The position numbers were made by a program, and so were the translations under genes. Source: a candidate division SR1 bacterium (lineage in GTDB: Bacteria; Patescibacteriota; JACMRA01). From it: DNA of 64,000 nt. Each line of letters starts with the position of its first letter. Position 1 is the stretch's first letter. Positions 60,359-64,000 of this stretch are shown one piece after another. A model generated the notes under the pieces. That model had not been told where the DNA came from and made no database searches. It saw only the letters and a list, made by a program, of their open reading frames with translations. The DNA lies in the NCBI GenBank assembly GCA_014377045.1, contig JACMQI010000028.1, positions 1 through 64,000 on the forward strand. The letters run 5' to 3'.

Positions 60359-61171
60359 TTATTTCAATACCTTTTTCAATATTTCGTACAATACCTTTTT
60401 AGCATATAAATGTATCCCGTGGTTGATATCTTCTAACATATATACGTGATTTTGCGGTATTTGTCTGCGTATGATATCTAGTTGCCAGATAGGTGTATAG
60501 TTGTCTTTCTTGCCCCAAATTATGATAGTGTGGCATTTGATATGAGGTAGTATACTTGTCAAATCTTCACGAACTACAATAGCCATGATGTCTTTCATTA
60601 TACCTTCTGTTTTTAGATAATCACTGGAGCCAAGCAGTTTGTACCAAACTTTACGAGACTTTTCTACTATTTTTTTGAGACCTACTTTTTCTAAATTTTG
60701 CTTACCAAAAGTTGTGATTTTTTGAGTTAATCGTTGTTTTGAGGATAAAGGAGGTCTGACGATAGCTGGTGCGAGTAAGATAAGCTCACTACACAAATTA
60801 GGCGATTGTGAGGCGATGATACTGGCTATAGCTCCTCCAAATGAGTGCCCCATAAGGCAAGCTTTCTTTATATCAAGTTTTTCCAAAATATTTGTGATGC
60901 AATTTGCATAGTCTTCAGCATTCCAAATTCTTTTTGGTTGCTCGCTCTCACCCATGCCAGGTAGATCAGGAGCTATGATCCTGTAATCTGGATGCTGAAG
61001 TGCTAGCTTACCCATAATTTCTTGCCATGTTTCAGCACCTCCTTGATTCCAACCGTGTAGGATTATCAAAGTTTTAGATTGATTTATTTTTACAGTTGGT
61101 GAAATTTCTCTATAGAAAACTGTGAGATTATTTATAGATATTTCTTTAAAATTTAAGGTAACTGAAGGCAT
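60359..61171 (-). CDS. Alpha/beta-fold hydrolase
   Basis: 270 residues. The fold's landmarks appear in order: LIILHGWNQGGAETW (oxyanion loop), IIAPDLPGMGESEQP, the nucleophile elbow LMGHSFGGAIAS (Ser of GHSFGG), the acidic residue in WGKKDNYTPIW, and the catalytic His in EDINHGIHLY. It is a cytosolic esterase/lipase-like hydrolase with unknown substrate. The promoter is TTGACA-N17-TAGCAT with ATG 8 nt after the -10 box. Confidence 0.85.
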   Translation of the reverse strand: MPSVTLNFKEISINNLTVFYREISPTVKINQSKTLIILHGWNQGGAETWQEIMGKLALQHPDYRIIAPDLPGMGESEQPKRIWNAEDYANCITNILEKLDIKKACLMGHSFGGAIASIIASQSPNLCSELILLAPAIVRPPLSSKQRLTQKITTFGKQNLEKVGLKKIVEKSRKVWYKLLGSSDYLKTEGIMKDIMAIVVREDLTSILPHIKCHTIIIWGKKDNYTPIWQLDIIRRQIPQNHVYMLEDINHGIHLYAKKVLYEILKKVLK

Positions 61172-61179
61172 CTAGTAGT

Positions 61180-61208
61180 ATGCTAAAAAATCAAATGTTG
61201 TTTGTCAA
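61180..61208 (-). promoter_or_regulatory. Promoter of the alpha/beta hydrolase gene, leaderless type
   Basis: On the minus strand TTGACA (61208-61203), a 17-nt spacer and TAGCAT (61185-61180), 8 nt before the ATG. Confidence 0.65.
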
Positions 61209-61338
61209 CAATACCAAGATTTAAATTACTTTGACAAAATCTAGCCCTAATGTTTAACTTAAATTTATAATAACTTTTTTGATACCTTCTACAAAATTCA
61301 AGGTAGGTATTAATCAATTTTTTTTGATAAAAATATAT

Positions 61339-62751
61339 ATGGCGATACCAAATAATACAAAGCAAAACCAAAATCAAGTAGTTCAGGCACAACCTCCTGC
61401 TGATATGGACGCAGAGAAAGCATTATTAGGATCTATCCTTCTTAACTCGCAAATTTTGCAAGATGTAGGTGACAAGTTGAAAGGTGAGTATTTTTATGAT
61501 CCCCGTCATTCTATAGTTTATTTAGCGATGGTAGAGCTTTGGTCAACCAGTAGGCCGGTAGACGTTATATCAGTACTAGAGTATCTTCACAATACAGAAT
61601 CACTAAACAAAGTTTCAAGTGGAACGGTAGATAAAGAATTTCTTCTTGAGCTTATAAGTAAAACTTCACTTTCGACCAGCCATATTCATACAAGCGATTT
61701 GATTAAAAATAAGTTTGTTTTGCGTACGATTATTCAAGTAGGTGATGAAATTAAAAATCTTGCGTATCTTCAAAAAGACCATCCATTCGAAATTCTAGAC
61801 GATGCTCAAAAACAGCTTTTTGATATTTCTAAAAATAATATGGAAAAAGAATTTGTTTCTATAACAGAGGTTCTTAAAGATACATTTGAGCGTATTTCTC
61901 AGCTCCATGATAATGATGTAGAGTTTCGTGGAGTTCCAACTGGTTTTATCGATCTGGATAATATTTTGGGAGGTCTTCATAGTTCGGATTTGCTTATAAT
62001 TGCAGCACGTCCCTCTATGGGTAAAACTTCACTTGCACTTGAACTTATAAAGCATGTTGCAGTTGTCCAAAAAGTAGGTGTGGCTTTCTTTAGTTTAGAA
62101 ATGAGTAAAGATCAGTTGGTTGATAAGCTCGTGTCTTCTACTTCAGGAGTATCCTTAGGTAAGATACGTAGTGGACATTTGTCAGATGATCCAGCGAATA
62201 ATGAGTTTATAAGGCTAGGGCAGGCGATAGGACAGCTCGATCAGGCACCGATTTGGATTGATGATAACGGAGCTCTTAATATTTTAGAGCTTCGTACTAA
62301 GGCTAGACGTTTAAAATCTAAATATAACGTAGGGTTGATTGTAATTGACTATTTACAATTAATGTCAGGAAAAAATACTAATTATAGCGGTAATCGTGTG
62401 CAAGAAGTTTCTGATATTTCTCGAGGCTTAAAAATGCTTGCTAAGGAGCTACAAATTCCTATAATTGCATTGTCGCAGCTTTCTCGTTCGGTAGACAGTC
62501 GTGAAGATAAGAGACCTATGCTTTCAGATCTTCGAGAATCTGGATCCATCGAACAAGACGCCGACATAGTTATGTTTATTCATCGTGAAGAAATGTATCA
62601 CAAAGAAACTAAGAAAAAAGGCATTGGAGATTTGCTTATATCCAAACATCGAAACGGTGAGACAGGAGCAATCGAGCTAGCATGGATACCAGCTCTTGCT
62701 ACATTTGGAAATTTACATGGTGCAAGAACGAGTCGTAGGGTAAATGAATAA
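61339..62751 (+). CDS. dnaB: Replicative DNA helicase
   Basis: Start placed at ATG 61339 (MAIPNNTKQNQNQ), since an earlier in-frame TTG at 61279 adds an atypical hydrophobic segment. 470 residues. The N-terminal primase-interacting domain begins DMDAEKALLGSILLN. The RecA-like motor contains ARPSMGKTSLALEL (Walker A), FFSLEMSKDQLVDKL, IVIDYLQLMSG (Walker B) and LSQLSRSVDSREDKRPMLSDL, with the arginine finger near the end (RNGETGAIELAW). It unwinds DNA at the replication fork. A terminator follows. Confidence 0.95.
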   Translation: MAIPNNTKQNQNQVVQAQPPADMDAEKALLGSILLNSQILQDVGDKLKGEYFYDPRHSIVYLAMVELWSTSRPVDVISVLEYLHNTESLNKVSSGTVDKEFLLELISKTSLSTSHIHTSDLIKNKFVLRTIIQVGDEIKNLAYLQKDHPFEILDDAQKQLFDISKNNMEKEFVSITEVLKDTFERISQLHDNDVEFRGVPTGFIDLDNILGGLHSSDLLIIAARPSMGKTSLALELIKHVAVVQKVGVAFFSLEMSKDQLVDKLVSSTSGVSLGKIRSGHLSDDPANNEFIRLGQAIGQLDQAPIWIDDNGALNILELRTKARRLKSKYNVGLIVIDYLQLMSGKNTNYSGNRVQEVSDISRGLKMLAKELQIPIIALSQLSRSVDSREDKRPMLSDLRESGSIEQDADIVMFIHREEMYHKETKKKGIGDLLISKHRNGETGAIELAWIPALATFGNLHGARTSRRVNE

Positions 62752-62796
62752 AAATGTTTTAAAAATTAATCCTCTTTATAATTTAGTATAAAATAA

Positions 62797-62834
62797 ATCG
62801 CTTGTAGAACTTAATCTCAAGCGATGCTTTTTTA
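62797..62834 (+). terminator. Terminator of dnaB, overlapping the end of the convergent small gene
   Basis: ATCGCTTG pairs with CAAGCGAT around a 13-nt loop, followed by GCTTTTTT. The T tract overlaps the stop of the minus-strand gene at 62832. Confidence 0.75.
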
Positions 62835-63083
62835 ACTCAAATACAGGAGGTTAGCTGGTACCACGCATTTATGTTTGATCGTTCGTACAATAAACTCTAC
62901 TTGATAAGATTGAATATCACAGGAAGCGAACCCTTCAATTATCGCTCGTTGTGATTTGAGAGTAGTTTTAACTTCCCCTTGATTATTTTTATAGCTTATG
63001 CCCGCAGGTATAGTAACTATTTGACCAGACAAAAAAGGTTTCTGTACAAAAGGACTAAAAGACAGGGCCAGTTGCATTTGCAT
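62832..63083 (-). CDS. Small protein of unknown function
   Basis: 83 residues, soluble, beta-rich composition (IVTIPAGISYKNNQGEVK, YQVEFIVRTIKHKCVVP). A promoter with TTGACA-N17-TAATAC lies upstream. Family not recognised; the protein-like sequence and promoter argue for a real gene. The first ATG is used; an ATG two codons later is possible. Confidence 0.5.
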   Translation of the reverse strand: MQMQLALSFSPFVQKPFLSGQIVTIPAGISYKNNQGEVKTTLKSQRAIIEGFASCDIQSYQVEFIVRTIKHKCVVPANLLYLS

Positions 63084-63204
63084 ATTATTCCATAAGAAAT
63101 ACTGTTCATAGTATTAAGTATATTATCATTCACTGTCAAATCAAATTTATAGGTTTTTGCCAATCTTTGATATATAAGCTATACTACAATAAATACAAAT
63201 AGAT

Positions 63205-63828
63205 ATGAAACAAAAATATAAACAGTTAGTTTATTTATGTGTGATTTTTATTTTCACATTAGCGGTAATTAGCATGTGTGTATTTTCATATTTTGCCTTA
63301 CAAAAAATACAAGATTTGTCCAAAGTAACGTTTGAAGGTATCGTTATTGCAACAAACTCCGAACCCATTAATAATGCAAATATTAAAGTAGAAGATAAAT
63401 ATACTAAATCTGATTATAATGGAAAATATAGTATAAGCGATTTAAAATGGGGTTGGAATCAAGTAACTATAGAGGCAGATAACTATGTATCTTTTCAAAC
63501 ACAAGTCTACTTGCCCTTTGGTAAAACATCTTATCAAAAAACATATTTAGAAGGGGTAAACTATACTATATTAAAAGGATCTATTATTAGCGAAGATTCA
63601 AATTATCTTGCTCAAAACATACAAAATATTGTAATAAAAATTAATTCACTTGCAGTGCCTTTAAATGTAGACGGTACTTTTGAAACTGATAAAATTGCTA
63701 TTCAAAAAGTTAGTATTTTGATACAAGCTTCATTTTATGAGGATTTCTATAGAACGATTGATTTAAAAAGTGGTGTAACTGATATTGGAGATATTATTCT
63801 TACTAAGAAAGTGATAGTTCAAGACTAA
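63205..63828 (+). CDS. Membrane-anchored protein with carboxypeptidase-regulatory-like domain
   Basis: 207 residues. One N-terminal transmembrane segment (about 8-30) is followed by a beta-sandwich with TFEGIVIATNSEPINNANIKV and YTKSDYNGKYSISDLKWG, the layout of CarboxypepD_reg-like / CNA-B-type domains. A second, weaker repeat (LKGSIISEDSN, IVIKINSLAVPLNVDGTFET) follows. Faces outside, function unknown. Convergent with the MscS-like gene, 1 bp apart. Confidence 0.65.
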   Translation: MKQKYKQLVYLCVIFIFTLAVISMCVFSYFALQKIQDLSKVTFEGIVIATNSEPINNANIKVEDKYTKSDYNGKYSISDLKWGWNQVTIEADNYVSFQTQVYLPFGKTSYQKTYLEGVNYTILKGSIISEDSNYLAQNIQNIVIKINSLAVPLNVDGTFETDKIAIQKVSILIQASFYEDFYRTIDLKSGVTDIGDIILTKKVIVQD

Positions 63829-63829
63829 A

Positions 63830-64000
63830 TTAGTGACTGATTGTAGGATGCGGTGCATCAAACTCTGTATAATTACGATCAAGGTCTTCTCGTCTAACAA
63901 TACGACTTGTTGGATAAGCAAGTTCAATCTTATTATGTTTGAAATCTTTAAGAATTTGAAGTGAAATCTTCTCACTTATTTCTCTATAAGTACCAAGTCT
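63830..64000 (-). CDS. Mechanosensitive channel (MscS family), C-terminal end
   Basis: 56 codons before TAA at 63830-63832, reading in from the right edge. KISLQILKDFKHNKIELAYP, then TSRIVRREDL, has the final alpha/beta layer of MscS channels (helix, then I-x-x-AYPT strand). The membrane part lies outside the window. Separate from the MscS-like gene at 47096. Confidence 0.65.
   Translation of the reverse strand, partial: RLGTYREISEKISLQILKDFKHNKIELAYPTSRIVRREDLDRNYTEFDAPHPTISH

Noticed and set aside
57818-62751. Replication origin near dnaN and dnaB
   Set aside because: No dnaA gene and no cluster of DnaA boxes (TTATCCACA-like) was seen around these genes.
1-64000. Reassignment of UGA to Gly or Trp
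   Set aside because: The permease gene at 3169 ends in TGA, and the copy B TIKI/TraB gene ends in TGA at the position where copy A has TAA; conserved genes contain no in-frame UGA.
1-64000. CRISPR array, prophage, insertion sequence or integron
   Set aside because: No regularly spaced repeats, transposase, integrase or phage structural genes were seen. The holin-like gene at 32531 belongs to a widespread chromosomal family.

Overview
The window looks like a piece of chromosome from an ultra-small, probably host-associated bacterium of the Candidate Phyla Radiation (Patescibacteria). By eye the DNA is strongly AT-rich and uses the standard bacterial code with TAA, TAG and occasional TGA stops. 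Supporting signs are a VirB2/TrbC-like pilin end and a PrgI-family protein (fragments of the type IV secretion/pilus repertoire common in CPR), a minimal FtsB, a Mur ligase fused to membrane helices, an archaeal-type AspRS, scattered single-gene housekeeping loci and no amino-acid biosynthesis except SHMT. The class within CPR cannot be fixed from the sequence. No insertion sequence, prophage or CRISPR array was seen.

Layout. 1-6.9 kb: pilin end, FtsB, MiaA, a metal ABC transporter lacking its binding protein, a broken AAA ATPase and a glycosyltransferase. 6.9-14.7 kb: a surface-protein island. It holds an Ig-repeat protein and then a five-gene minus-strand block in which three secreted proteins share a C-terminal domain resembling the WxL cell-wall domain of Firmicutes, next to a DUF916/DUF3324-like membrane-anchored partner and another membrane-anchored protein. 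14.8-19.1 kb: small genes and decayed genes (DUF1761-like, CPBP protease-like). 19.2-21.4 kb: a complete alternative oxidase, then VKOR, PAP2 phosphatase and a PGPGW protein. 21.9-30.5 kb: aspS, argS and a solitary rpoB with its own promoter and terminator. 30.6-43.4 kb: envelope polymer genes (sugar transferase, LCP, O-antigen-ligase-like, TM-Mur ligase) mixed with rsmA, trpS, PrgI and a band-7 protein. 43.5-44.7 kb and 59.1-60.3 kb: two copies of a cassette made of a small acidic protein, an intrinsic terminator and a TIKI/TraB-like protein; the second copy is decaying. 45.5-53.5 kb: tRNA-Cys, an MscS-like protein, a ferric-reductase-like flavocytochrome and two paralogous surface proteins ending in R-S-G-G, a membrane helix and a basic tail. 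53.7-64 kb: dgkA, glyA, ung, dnaN, a hydrolase, dnaB and envelope proteins.

How the parts fit together. DgkA, PAP2, the sugar transferase, the O-antigen-ligase-like protein, LCP and the Mur ligase form a coherent undecaprenyl-linked envelope assembly set. The WxL-like and RSGG proteins would decorate that envelope. AOX, the ferric-reductase-like protein and VKOR suggest oxygen/redox handling. Many genes are transcribed from TTGACA-N17-TATAAT-type promoters whose -10 box lies 6-10 nt before the start codon, so leaderless mRNAs appear common. In several genes the apparent TTG start is really the -35 box, and starts are corrected here. At least eight well-supported or likely decayed genes sit in the gaps, unusual for a reduced genome.
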